A DNA stretch of 64,000 nucleotides from G036327475 sp036327475 (GTDB lineage Bacteria; Pseudomonadota; Gammaproteobacteria; Enterobacterales; Enterobacteriaceae), in contig NZ_CP132913.1 in assembly GCF_036327475.1 (NCBI RefSeq), positions 806,001 to 870,000 on the forward strand, read 5' to 3'. Shown here in pieces: positions 11,480-20,624 of the stretch. How positions within the stretch are numbered: the stretch's first letter is position 1; each line of letters opens with the position of its first letter. Both the position numbers and the translations under genes were made by a program. The notes beneath the pieces are model-generated. The model worked only from the letters and a program-made list of their open reading frames with translations. It did no database searches and was not told the origin of the DNA.

Positions 11480-12217
11480 TCACGTCATATTGCGCGTCAA
11501 CGGGCGCGAGTGGGACTAGCGCGGGTACAGATTTCGTAGGCATAGGGTGGCTCTTATGTGATTGCAACGCAGAAATCACACGCCAATAGCCCTGTGGATT
11601 AGGAAGTGTACCGTTACAGTCCAAAATGAAAGGTGAGCTTGTCGAAATCCTCATCTGTCAGGATAAAGCCCGAACCGGCTAAATTGTTGAAGCCACCCCG
11701 ATGCGCTATGACGCCACGAGTATCCAGGTTGGCATCAGTGGCCGGAGCAAGACAACCGATTTGATTGATTGCGCTGCAAACTCAAGGTTATTAGCCAAAA
11801 GCTCCAAAACGGCGCTACAGGTTTTCAGGCGGATTATGGGAGATTATGGGAAACTTCATGAAGTGCCAAGAAGCGCTAGGAAGCCAACAAGCGCTCGCCT
11901 GAGATATTGTCATTGTTGGTAATGATAAAACTACCACCGCGCTGGTCGAAAATATTCTTAGCTATGGTACCGAGCAAAGTATTCGTGAACGCTTTTCTGA
12001 ATATCAAGTAGCAGGTCAACGGTCGGGTAATGATGACGATTTCATGGAAGCCACGCTGACAGTACTCTGCGCCAGAGCCAGAGATAGCCAGATAACGCGC
12101 TATCGTTAGAAACATATCCAGCAATCCGGCAATGCAATTGGAGCCAGTTGTCGCGCTCGGAGTCAATTGGAAAAGCAGCAACAGGCGGCCAGAAGAGGAT
12201 TGGTAACAGATATCTAA
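11472..12217 (+). pseudogene. Mu-like phage baseplate hub protein (gpP/gp44) pseudogene
   Basis: It starts with ATG at 11472 (MSNHVILRVNGREW), then is frameshifted. It recovers as YDATSIQVGISGRSKTTDL (about 11707-11775), and later as ENILSYGTEQSIRERFSEYQ, QVAGQRSGNDDDF and RARDSQITRYR. These are hallmark segments of the Mu gp44/late-control D-like hub. The C-terminal ~100 residues are deleted and it ends at 12217. The hub would connect tail tube and spike in an intact phage. Confidence 0.75.
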
Positions 12218-12254
12218 AGCGATATCACCCCTTATTAAGCAGGGTGATTCATTA

Positions 12255-12790
12255 ATGAAAACGCCGTCACCATGTTACAGAGGGTCTTGCCGCGCCTGTG
12301 ATCAAGAGCCGTTGCGCAAAGGGTATAAATACCCTTACTTGCCAGCAAGTGGATATCTCGTTAGTGGCAAGTGAAACAAAAAACGGAATGAAATATCTAG
12401 AGCCTTACGGGTTTACCTAAACGGCGCATGCTGGTGTGGAAGGGTTGCCCTATTCCTGGGTAGTGACCCGCTCGCATAGCGTAGTGATTGGTATTGTTGA
12501 TCGGCGCTACCGGATAAAAGGGCTAAAAGCGGTGAGATAGCGATAATCTACACGGATGAAGGCGACAGCATCATGCTCAAATGTAGACAATTGATAAAAG
12601 CGACCACAAAAACTTTTATTATTTCGTGCTGGACGACAATAAGCAGAAACGCTAGCACAATCTGTCGCTTCACAGGCGGAAGCACAGGACAAAACCGGCT
12701 CATTGAGCACCATGCGAGCGCAGTACAATACCCACGTTCACAACGGTGATAGCGATTGCATAACAGGCAAGCCTAATCAACAGACGTAAA
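12255..12790 (+). pseudogene. Mu-like baseplate assembly/spike protein (gp45) pseudogene
   Basis: Fragments such as RYRIKGLKA, GEIAIIYTDEGDSIMLKC (12530-12585) and TKTFII match the gp45 family, where DRRYR-x-KGL and YTDEGDSI-x-L are characteristic of the spike's repeat region. Several frameshifts and stops interrupt it. Position after gp44 agrees with the Mu order. Confidence 0.65.
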
Positions 12791-12800
12791 TCATATGCCG

Positions 12801-13084
12801 ATGAATAAAAGTGAATATAGCGTTATCCGATCAGGAACGGCTCAGGCGGGCAGTGATGATATCGTTTTTCACCTGGCGACGCGCTGAACCGGATGATGAT
12901 ATAGATAGGGTGGTGGAGCGTACTGAACCGACCGTACAAAATGACCGGATAGGCTTTCGGTTGCATTTACTGAAACGCACGACCTTTTAACCATCAAATA
13001 GCTCAAAGAGTGAAGGAATGTGCCGCTTAGGCGCTCAAGTGGTGATGGGAGAGCGGGATAGCGCTTCGAGTTGATGTTGAGGTA
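12801..13084 (+). pseudogene. Mu-like gp46 (baseplate, phage GPW/gp25-type) pseudogene
   Basis: It opens at 12801 (or an ATG two codons upstream) with MNKSEYSVIRSGTAQAGSDD, a typical gp46 N-terminus, then frameshifts near 12870. Its identity rests mainly on this opening and on its place between gp45-like and gp47-like remnants. Confidence 0.55.
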
Positions 13085-13760
13085 GCGCGCTCAGGCATCG
13101 ATAGATTAATGGCAACCATGTACGCAGAAGTACCATGGTTGCCCCTCTTCATATCCTGCACGGCTATATCGATTATTTAGCGCGCATATTTTGCCGGATT
13201 TAGCCTCGGTGGGACAAATGCTCTATCGCTGCTCGCTGATGCTGAAATACACCGTGATGATGATTATACCATAACTGTCTCAACAACATCAGCAAGGAGT
13301 GTGCTTCGTGTACCTGTCGCTGCGAAAGCAGCGGTCAGACTAGAAATTGCGGGGACGGCATTGCGCTAGGACTTCCTGCTTATGTTCGACCGGTTATGCC
13401 GATAACATCAAGCAAGAGCCGACATTGAAGATTTGGATAGCTGGCTATAACGCGTATGGCGCGCTGGTGCGATACGCTGCAAAGTGCTTTACACAAAGCA
13501 ACCATACCAAGTCCAGGTAGCAATAAATGCTATATTCTTCCCCTGCTAAATAACAGCTTTCAGCCAAACAGAGACTCAATACATCTATCTGACACTTGGT
13601 TTACATTGTATAGAAATTCATCATATACTCAAACTTTCCGATGAGCAGGACATAGAAGTGACCAAAACCGACACCAATCAACTGGACAGAGCTCATTTGA
13701 AGGTTTCGGTGCATGTCGCTATATCACGTGGGAGCAGCGCGCTAAATTTTCTTTACCTCT
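13085..13760 (+). pseudogene. Mu-like baseplate J protein (gp47) remnant
   Basis: Fragments SGIDRLMATMYAEV, HGYIDYLARIF and DDDYTITVSTTSARSVLRVP fit the start and early middle of the baseplate-J family (a short helix, then ALYGYLDYLAR-like sequence). The order agrees with Mu. Only broken pieces remain. Confidence 0.5.
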
Positions 13761-14860
13761 GTAGTCAAGCAGTGCTGGTATCTTGGAATGAGAGTTGATC
13801 TTAACAAAACCGCTAGAGAATTGATCCCTTCGTCAATACGAATCAGCCAAGCATCGTACGCGGCTCCAGTATAACCCAAGCGTCAGCAACTCTTCTGCCA
13901 AGCGGCAGCCCTATTCGTGAGTTGAGCTGAAAACAGGATGATTGATATTTGTGAATGCACCGATAGAGATGATTTGTTGCCATATTTTTCGGCACATAGC
14001 TCGAATGACTAGTCATGGAAAACCTCTGTTGATGGGCGGCAAAACAAGCGTGTACTTATTAGTCTACTGTACAAGGGGAGCATTCCCGTAACTCAGCGCT
14101 TGACAGAGAGAAAGTGTTTTAACACTATCTTCTTCGGATTCTAGAACAATTTAGCATCAATAATTTATTTTTGTATTTCAATTGTATCGAATATTTTACC
14201 TTGAGCTATAAAATGATTTACTTCAATATATTTATATTATTTCACATTATTAAGCTCTAGTGGCGACATATTAACTTTCTTTCATAGCGTCACCACATTC
14301 CTAGGATTCACCATTCCTCCGACTGCACGCCGTCATGACATACGGCGCAGCGGCGTAATTTTAGCAGAGGTCACTATGGCATAGATCACGAGTGGAATTA
14401 ACTTAAAACACGCACTGCTTGATATGCTGCTTGCAGCAATGAAAAGAGAAGTTTGAAATGATTGAAACCTTCGATGATTTTCTGAGTGAAAGTGAAGCTG
14501 TAACCAGACGGTTTTGGCGGTGTGTCAGAACATTAGTATGTGTAGAGCTATCTACGTATTGAACAAGCTGAAAGGCATGGTTAGCTGCACAACGGGCCGC
14601 TAAAATTAACAGAGAACAAACAGAAGCGACATCTGGTGCTATAAGATTCATACGGATATGAAGAGGTGGAAAAAGAGATTGAATAAAAGCAGAAAAGCAA
14701 TTTGGCAGATGATGGAGGGGTGAATTTCACCTGAGGGTGACGCGGGATGTTCTTGGCTGAAAGTTACAACAGACAGGTTCAGAATAACTAACTTGACCCG
14801 TAATTTGACTTTAATTTTTTAACTTAACCTCGTGCCAATCCGCATAAACTCTTGATTTGT
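13761..14860. other. AT-rich stretch without a recognised gene
   Basis: About 1.1 kb between the phage remnants and tRNA-Arg. It is more AT-rich than its surroundings (notably 14160-14290) and holds only short open frames. A possible small regulator-like fragment lies around 14403-14700 but I cannot place it. No attachment-site duplication of the tRNA 3' end was found in it by eye. Confidence 0.4.
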
Positions 14861-14937
14861 TGGTACGCCCTACAGGATTCGAACCTGTGACCTACGACTT
14901 AGAAGGCCGTTGCTCTATCCAACTGAGCTAAGGGCGC
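14861..14937 (-). tRNA. argU: tRNA-Arg (anticodon UCU), argU type
   Basis: 77-nt cloverleaf read leftwards: acceptor GCGCCCU pairs with AGGGCGU, D-arm AGCTCAGTTGGATAGAGCA, anticodon arm CGGCCTTCTAAGTCG with UCU, T-arm GGTTCGAATCC, and an encoded CCA (TGG at 14861-14863). It decodes the rare AGA/AGG arginine codons. It adjoins folD as in E. coli, where this gene is a prophage integration site; here decayed prophage DNA lies on its left. Confidence 0.97.
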
Positions 14938-15119
14938 ACAACAAAAAGCGCGGCGGTGAATGCGGTTTGGATTATACGGAGGTAAGCGTTTGAGTCAATG
15001 GCTTTTCTATGCGTTATTCTGTCGTAAAAGGTCAGGATGCATTCTGTGCCTGACAGGGGGGCGCGTTTCTGCCAAAATAGCACTCTCAGCCCGATTACAA
15101 TGGCGGATTTCCAATTCAG

Positions 15120-15992
15120 ATGGTAGCGAAAATAATTGATGGTAAGGCCGTTGCCCGGCAAGTCAGAAGTGAAGTAGCCGCGCAGGTTCAGGAGCGCCTC
15201 AAGGCTGGCAAGCGTGCTCCCGGGCTGGCGGTGGTGCTGGTCGGCAGCGATCCAGCCTCGCAAATTTATGTTGCCAGCAAACGCAAAGCATGTGAAGACG
15301 TCGGTTTTATCTCCTTTTCCTATGATATGCCGAGCACGGTCACGGAGGCGGAATTACTGGCGCTGATTGATAAGCTGAATGCCGACCGCCGCGTGGACGG
15401 CATATTGGTGCAACTGCCGCTGCCGGCGGGGATTGATAATACCAGTGTGCTGGAGCGTATCACGCCGGATAAAGATGTAGACGGTTTCCATCCCTATAAT
15501 GTCGGCCGTCTGTGCCAACGCGCGCCGCTGCTGCGGCCCTGCACCCCGCGCGGCATTGTGACGTTGCTCGAGAGCTATGGCATCGATACCTTTGGCCTCA
15601 ATGCCATTGTGGTTGGTGCGTCCAATATTGTCGGCCGGCCCATGAGTCTTGAGCTGTTGCTGGCGGGCTGTACGGTAACCGTCACCCACCGTTTCACGCG
15701 CGATTTACGGTATCATATCAAAAATGCCGATCTGCTGGTGGTGGCGGTAGGTAAAGTGGGCTTTATTCCAGGCGAGTGGATAAAACCCGGCGCGGTGGTG
15801 ATGGACGTCGGAATTAATCGTCTGGACAGCGGCAAAGTGGTTGGCGACGTGGATTATGCCAGCGCCGCCGAGCGCGCCGCCTATATTACGCCAGTACCTG
15901 ACGGCGTGGGCCCGATGACGGTGGCCACGCTGATTCAGAATACCTTGCGAGCCTGCGAAGATTATCATGATACGTCTGCGTCGAGGGCGTAA
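15120..15992 (+). CDS. folD: bifunctional methylenetetrahydrofolate dehydrogenase/methenyl-THF cyclohydrolase
   Basis: FolD interconverts 5,10-methylene-THF, 5,10-methenyl-THF and 10-formyl-THF with NADP, supplying one-carbon units for purines, fMet-tRNA and thymidylate. At 290 residues it matches the E. coli protein (288) from MVAKIIDG to the end. Visible signatures are the substrate-binding YVASKRKACE, with the catalytic Lys expected in YVASK (about residue 56), the DGILVQLPLP motif, DKDVDGFHPYNVGRL, the nucleotide-binding GASNIVGRPM, and PVPDGVGPMTVATL near the C-terminus. It lies divergent from argU. It is one of few intact genes in this part of the window. The ATG at 15120 aligns with the family start. 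Confidence 0.97.
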   Translation: MVAKIIDGKAVARQVRSEVAAQVQERLKAGKRAPGLAVVLVGSDPASQIYVASKRKACEDVGFISFSYDMPSTVTEAELLALIDKLNADRRVDGILVQLPLPAGIDNTSVLERITPDKDVDGFHPYNVGRLCQRAPLLRPCTPRGIVTLLESYGIDTFGLNAIVVGASNIVGRPMSLELLLAGCTVTVTHRFTRDLRYHIKNADLLVVAVGKVGFIPGEWIKPGAVVMDVGINRLDSGKVVGDVDYASAAERAAYITPVPDGVGPMTVATLIQNTLRACEDYHDTSASRA

Positions 15993-16009
15993 CCATCTTG
16001 AAGACATTT

Positions 16010-16205
16010 TCCCTTGAAGGGCACACACGTATCATTCGATCTTACGAAAATTTCGGGTCGGTTCGATAGCACGCAGCGACCAAGTTGGTCGTTGATGGGG
16101 GTCGGGATAATAAGGCGGTGGAAAGCGGTGGAAATCTGCCGAGGCTGTGAGATCACCTGGGCAGAGCGTCGCCTATGCAGGTCAGCAAGTCACGATCGCG
16201 AACTA
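16010..16205 (+). pseudogene. ybcJ: YbcJ-like S4-domain RNA-binding protein remnant
   Basis: After folD the plus strand reads FDLTKISGRFDSTQRPSWS, then in another frame DNKAVE, and finally GQSVAYAGQQVTIAN with a stop near 16205. These are the pieces of the small S4-like protein YbcJ (pattern LCDLLK-x-SGW-x-DSGA ... ETRK ... GQ-x-V). In E. coli ybcJ lies between folD and cysS, which supports the call. At least two frameshifts are present. Confidence 0.65.
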
Positions 16206-16290
16206 ACCCATGGGAAGCATTATAGCCAATCTTCGCTGTTCAAGTGGGGAAACGGCGCGAGCCGTCGAGGACCAGCACCAACCCATGCCT

Positions 16291-17676
16291 TCAACCGCGG
16301 CGCCAGATCGTGCCCTGGGGGCTATCTTCCAGCACGATGCCCAGCGCGGTAAGTTTATCCCGGGCTTCATCTGCCAGTGCCCACTGCCTGGCTTTACGCG
16401 CATCGTTGCGCTGCTGAATTAACGCAGTTATCTCGGCATTCTCATCCACGTCACCGCCGGCGCCCCGCTTCAGAAAGGCGGCAGGGTCCTGCTCAAGCAG
16501 CCCCAACACGCCGGCCAGCTGGCGTAACGTCGCCGCCATACCCTGCGCCACCGCCGGCTGCTCGCTTTTCAAGCGATTCACCTCGCGGGCGATGTCGAAC
16601 AGGACAGAATAGGCTTCCGGGGTATTAAAGTCATCATCCATCGCCACAGTAAACCGCGCGACGAAGTTTTCACCACCGACGGGCGCAGCTGCTACATCGG
16701 TGCCACGCAGGGCGGTATACAGACGTTCAAGGGCGGCCCGCGCCTGTTTAAGATTCTCTTCGCTGTAATTAAGTTGGCTGCGGTAATGGCCAGACATTAG
16801 AAAATAGCGTACCGTTTCAGCATCGAAATAGTGCAGGACGTCGCGCAAGGTAAAAAAGTTGCCCAAGGATTTGGACATTTTCTCTCGATCGACCACCACC
16901 ATCCCGGTGTGCATCCACACATTGACATAAGGGCCGTCGTGAGCACAGGTGGACTGTGCGATTTCATTTTCATGGTGCGGAAAAATCAGGTCCGAACCGC
17001 CGCCGTGAATATCAAAATGATGGCCAAGCTGCCGGCTGTTCATGGCCGAACACTCAATGTGCCAGCCGGGTCGGCCGTCGCCCCATGGAGATGGCCAACT
17101 CGGCTCACCGGGCTTCGACATTTTCCACAACACGAAGTCCATGGGGTTGCGTTTTATTTCGGCGACTTCGACGCGAGCGCCGGCCTGGAGCTGCGTCAGA
17201 TCCTGGCGGGACAACAGGCCATAATCGCTGTTGCTGTCCACAGCGAACATCACATCACCGTTGGTGGCTACATAGGCATGTTCTCTGGCGAGAAGCTGTG
17301 CTACCAGCTCAATAATCGCGGCAATATAGTGCGTGGCGCGCGGCTCATGATCGGGACGCAAAATATTCAGCCGGTCGAAATCGAGATGCATCTTTTGGAT
17401 CATACGATCGGTAAGCTGATGAAATGGCTCATCTTTTTCTGCGGCTCGGCGGATAATTTTGTCTTCAATATCGGTGATATTGCGGACATACTTGACCTCA
17501 TAACCGCGATAGCGAAGATAGCGGGTGACAACGTCAAAAGCGACGAAAGTGCGCCCATGCCCAATATGACAGAGGTCATACACGGTAATGCCACACACAT
17601 ATATACCGACTTTACCGGCATGGATAGGTTTAAATTCCTCTTTTTGGCGTGTCAGAGTGTTAAAAATCTTTAGCAT
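16291..17676 (-). CDS. cysS: cysteinyl-tRNA synthetase
   Basis: Class Ia aminoacyl-tRNA synthetase that charges tRNA-Cys. Its 461 residues equal the E. coli length. It shows the HIGH motif (residues 37-40, in LCHIGHGRT), the zinc ligands Cys28 (VCGITVYD), the Cys of HIECSAM and the His pair of HHENE, and the KMSKS loop in EKMSKSLGN. The C-terminal anticodon-binding and DALR-like part is complete and ends IWRRG as in relatives. No frameshift is seen. The gene converges with folD; the neighbouring ppiB, divergent in enterics, is dead. Confidence 0.98.
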   Translation of the reverse strand: MLKIFNTLTRQKEEFKPIHAGKVGIYVCGITVYDLCHIGHGRTFVAFDVVTRYLRYRGYEVKYVRNITDIEDKIIRRAAEKDEPFHQLTDRMIQKMHLDFDRLNILRPDHEPRATHYIAAIIELVAQLLAREHAYVATNGDVMFAVDSNSDYGLLSRQDLTQLQAGARVEVAEIKRNPMDFVLWKMSKPGEPSWPSPWGDGRPGWHIECSAMNSRQLGHHFDIHGGGSDLIFPHHENEIAQSTCAHDGPYVNVWMHTGMVVVDREKMSKSLGNFFTLRDVLHYFDAETVRYFLMSGHYRSQLNYSEENLKQARAALERLYTALRGTDVAAAPVGGENFVARFTVAMDDDFNTPEAYSVLFDIAREVNRLKSEQPAVAQGMAATLRQLAGVLGLLEQDPAAFLKRGAGGDVDENAEITALIQQRNDARKARQWALADEARDKLTALGIVLEDSPQGTIWRRG

Positions 17677-17939
17677 TGGAGATCAGTCCATGTGTCTGCG
17701 GATTGTGCATACAGAGCGCTTAGTGATAAAGGTCAATAAACCTAACGGTGCATTGAATCCTAAAGCCGCAGCTATTGCAAGAATATGCCGGGATTCCCCG
17801 CGCTTGACGCGGTGCTGTCATTCGACGGACGGAGGGAAACAGGGAACGATGCTGACTCTATGCCAGAGTTATGCTATAAAGCCCCTGCCCGTACACTTCG
17901 TATGAATGCAATTCATCAAACTTTTAGGACATTAAAACA
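17677..17939. promoter_or_regulatory. cysS/ppiB divergent intergenic region
   Basis: 263 bases separating cysS (leftward) from the ppiB relic (rightward). It must hold the cysS promoter. I do not see a box I would define confidently. Confidence 0.4.
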
Positions 17940-18317
17940 TGGTTACTTTACGTACCAATCACGGCGATATCGTTATCAAAACCTTTTCGGAAAAGTGCCG
18001 TTAACAGTTGAGAGTTTCTTCAATTATTGCCGAAGCGGGTTTTATATATGACAACACCATTTCCGTACCAACGATCCGCATAACGATCCGCATTCTGCCA
18101 TCGCGCATTTTTATCAACGTAGCGGATAATGACTTCTTAAATTTCCGTTCTGAGCATCCCAACGACTGGGGATGTTGTGTCTTCGCCGAAGTGAGCAAGG
18201 GTCTATGGGATATGATGGATAAAATCAAGGGCGTCGCGACCGGCCGCAGCGGGATGCGGCAAGATGCACTGAAAGACGACGTCATCATTACCCATATGAG
18301 CGGAGTAACCTTAGCCG
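17940..18317 (+). pseudogene. ppiB: cytoplasmic peptidyl-prolyl isomerase B pseudogene
   Basis: It opens MVTLRTNHGDIVIKTFSEK like PpiB, frameshifts at about 18000, continues as VESFFNYCRSGFYI, then loses about 30 codons covering the catalytic FHRV-x-GFM-x-QGG core. It resumes as INVADNDFLNF, WGCCVFAEV and KIKGVATGRSGM. A 13-bp duplication (ACGATCCGCAT type, 18070-18095) sits at the deletion. Position directly before lpxH is the enterobacterial arrangement. The cyclophilin is lost while the envelope isomerase PpiD elsewhere in the window is intact. Confidence 0.9.
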
Positions 18318-18318
18318 C

Positions 18319-19038
18319 ATGTCAATCCTGTTCGTCGCGGATATTCATCTTTGCGCACAAGAACCGACGATCACCGCCGGTTTTCTGCATTTTCTGCGTA
18401 CCCGTGCCGTCGCCGCGCAAGCATTGTATATTCTTGGCGACCTGTTTGAAGTGTGGATAGGTGATGATGATCCCAATCCGCTGCATCACGAGATCGCCAT
18501 CACGCTACGGGCGTTGGGTCAGCGCGGTATTCCCTGCTATTTCATTCACGGTAATCGTGATTTCCTACTTGGCCAGCGCTACTCCAGCGCCTGCGGTATG
18601 ACGCTGCTGCCCGCACAGCAGGTTATGCAGCTTGACGGACTTCGAGTGGTGATATTACATGGCGACACGCTGTGTACCGACGATAGAGATTATCAGCGTT
18701 TTCGCTGCCGGGTACAGCAACGCTGGCTGCAGCGGCTGTTTCTGTCGCTGCCGTTGCGGTTGCGGTTGCGCATCGCCGACAGGATGCGTGCCAATAGTCT
18801 TCGTGCCAACGCCGGGAAGATCGACGATATCATGGACGTCAACACGCAGGCGGTCATGACGGCGCTGGCGCACACTGGCGCGACGGTAATGATTCATGGG
18901 CATACCCACCGGCCAGCGATACATGAACTTCCCGGTGAACGTCGTCGTGCGGTGCTTGGCGCCTGGCACAGCCAGGGGTCGGCCATTGAGGTTACGGCCA
19001 ATGGCGTCATGCTGCACGAATTCCCTTTTGGCAGCTGA
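18319..19038 (+). CDS. lpxH: UDP-2,3-diacylglucosamine diphosphatase LpxH
   Basis: Mn-dependent pyrophosphatase of lipid A synthesis; it converts UDP-2,3-diacylglucosamine to lipid X at the inner membrane face. 239 residues (E. coli 240). All calcineurin-like metal motifs are present: DIHL (Asp8, His10), GDLFEVW (Asp near 41), GNRD (near 79), HGDTLC (near 114) and HGHTHRP (near 195-199). It starts only a few bases after the ppiB relic, so it was probably co-transcribed with it and may now depend on the old ppiB promoter. The 3' neighbours are pseudogenes. Complete and presumably functional. Confidence 0.96.
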   Translation: MSILFVADIHLCAQEPTITAGFLHFLRTRAVAAQALYILGDLFEVWIGDDDPNPLHHEIAITLRALGQRGIPCYFIHGNRDFLLGQRYSSACGMTLLPAQQVMQLDGLRVVILHGDTLCTDDRDYQRFRCRVQQRWLQRLFLSLPLRLRLRIADRMRANSLRANAGKIDDIMDVNTQAVMTALAHTGATVMIHGHTHRPAIHELPGERRRAVLGAWHSQGSAIEVTANGVMLHEFPFGS

Positions 19039-19154
19039 GATTCTAGCGTCATCGTCTCGAACACGAAAGAAGCTTATCCCCTCAACTCAGTTACCGGACT
19101 CTCTGCCGCCAGGGTTTTCTACTCAACTAGGGGCCCGTGTGTCGCCAGGCCACC

Positions 19155-19560
19155 TTTGCACAAATCTATAAGGTCTCCACTAACTAAACCCTTTCACACC
19201 AGCGCTATCTCTTCCGACCAGTGGCCAACACGTTCAAAAACGCCTGATAGGTTCCAGTAGGCTAGACTGGCCTTCACCTTCTTTGTGGCCGCCATTTCCG
19301 TAGTAACATCGCAAAAACGCAGCAGACGCAAGGCGGTGAGTGCGGATAACCGCCAGCGGACGCTCCCGGCCATCGAGGATCACGCTGTAATCGCCAATGC
19401 GCAGGGAGCTGGCATCCTGTTGATAGGCCTGCAGCGAGCAGCAGGGGCAGTTTATGCCCCTATAACGAGTGCACCCAACTCATCTGTGCCGCGCCCGGGT
19501 AGATTATCGTAAGTGGCGCGCTTTCTCTTAGATGTATTTTCCATTGCAGATATCCCGTTG
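19155..19560 (-). pseudogene. ASCH-domain protein pseudogene
   Basis: Reading leftwards: CSLQAYQQDASSLRIGDYSV, ILDGRERPLAVIRTH, then in other frames GEGQSSL and FERVGHWSEEIALV. This is the ASCH fold pattern (GD-x-S-x-LDG-x-x-x-P and a late F-E). ASCH proteins bind RNA or act as nucleoside amidohydrolases. Several frameshifts. It lies between lpxH and purE, where E. coli has no gene. Confidence 0.65.
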
Positions 19561-19661
19561 AGCCCGCCGGCACAGGCCAGAGCAAGTTTACGCAGTTAAA
19601 GCAACATTTCAGTGCAGTATACAGTGCATTTTCCTTCGCCGCGCACCGTCCGCCGGCGTCT

Positions 19662-19677
19662 ACATAACCGTTTTCCT
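19662..19677 (+). promoter_or_regulatory. relic PurR operator upstream of purE
   Basis: ACATAACCGTTTTCCT differs at two positions from the known purE PurR box of E. coli (ACGCAACCGTTTTCCT) and lies 92 bases before the purE relic start. The purine repressor would bind here with hypoxanthine or guanine. Function is doubtful because purE and purK are dead. Confidence 0.6.
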
Positions 19678-19769
19678 CTACCGGGACTCATACATGCTCT
19701 ACGCCTGGTCAGCCAGGTCGCAAGGTCTGTTAAGAGCGCCGACATTATGACAACAGGAACACGACACGC

Positions 19770-20258
19770 ATGCAATCCAACCACACCACGGCAAAGATCG
19801 CAATTGTCATGGGTCCCCAAGGTGGTTGGAGCACCCCGCAATTTGCCGAGGAAATTCTCTCACTGCGCTAAACGTTCCCTTTAGAAATTGTTTCAGTCAC
19901 CCTACCCTAATAAGTGCTCCGCTTCGCTAAGCAGGCGACCGACAACGGTTATGCGGTGATTATCGCCGGCGCGAGCGGCGCGGTGCGTTTGCCTGGCATG
20001 CTGGCGACCAAGACGCTGGTGCAAATACTCAGGATGCCGGTTCAAAGCGCGGCACTGAGCGGCGTGGACAGTCTCTATTTCATTGCACAAATGCCGCGCG
20101 GTATATTTCGATCAGCACCCTGGCCATCGGTAAAGCCGGCACCGCCAACGCCGCCCTCCGGCTTCGTTAAGCGCGATATTTTCCCCAGACTGGTTGACCG
20201 GCTGATGCCAAGAGCTGCTGGACCAGTTCCGTCTAGCCATCGCCCCTGGGCGCCGCTA
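19770..20258 (+). pseudogene. purE: N5-carboxyaminoimidazole ribonucleotide mutase pseudogene
   Basis: It begins MQSNHTTAKIAIVMGPQGGW (the family has VMGSKSDW; the active-site SKSD is replaced), hits a stop after EEILSLR, and is then frameshifted. The middle is well preserved: ATDNGYAVIIAGASGAVRLP, MLATKTLV, PVQSAALSGVDSLY and QMPRGI, followed by another frameshift before AIGKAGTANAAL. The C-terminus is scrambled. Loss of PurE and PurK blocks de novo purine synthesis at the AIR carboxylation step. Confidence 0.93.
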
Positions 20259-20294
20259 GCGGCGCCGCCCAATGCTCGAGGTGTTTGTTTCATT

Positions 20295-20520
20295 CGGTGA
20301 TGTGGTCATTGTGAAGCGCCGGGTGTGCGGCTATGACGGTCGTGGGCATGGTGAATATTACAGGCAGCGACGTTAATATGAATTGGCCAGCAGACTCGCT
20401 AGTACATCTGCACTGGAACGAAAAGAGGTACGCACGGGGCGCAAGGTCGAACATCTGAATCTTACCTATTCAGATAGCGCAGCACTTAGCCGCACACTGC
20501 AGTGGTTGAAATTTGGCAGT
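20295..20520 (+). pseudogene. purK: N5-carboxyaminoimidazole ribonucleotide synthase remnant
   Basis: Only two pieces of the ~355-residue ATP-grasp enzyme remain: VKRRVCGYDGRGHG (the ATP-binding lid region) directly joined to the C-terminal segment NITGSDVNMNW, SLVHLHWNEK, and after a frameshift VRTGRKVEHLNLTYSDSAA. The N-terminal ~110 residues and a central block of about 150 residues have been deleted. It follows purE as in the purEK operon. Confidence 0.88.
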
Positions 20521-20624
20521 CGCGACTCGCACCTTCCGCAACATTGCCAACGAATTTCCCCTACACTGCCGTATCGGGAGCATTGTTGATAATGCGTGTC
20601 AGCAGGGGCTGCCAGCGGCCTGCC

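Noticed and set aside
16831..17673. 280-codon open frame on the plus strand
   Set aside because: Antisense to the intact cysS; no independent evidence of coding.
19914..20300. 128-codon open frame as an intact shorter PurE
   Set aside because: It lacks the N-terminal phosphate-binding active-site segment and is frameshifted before the C-terminus, so it is a remnant and not a functional enzyme.
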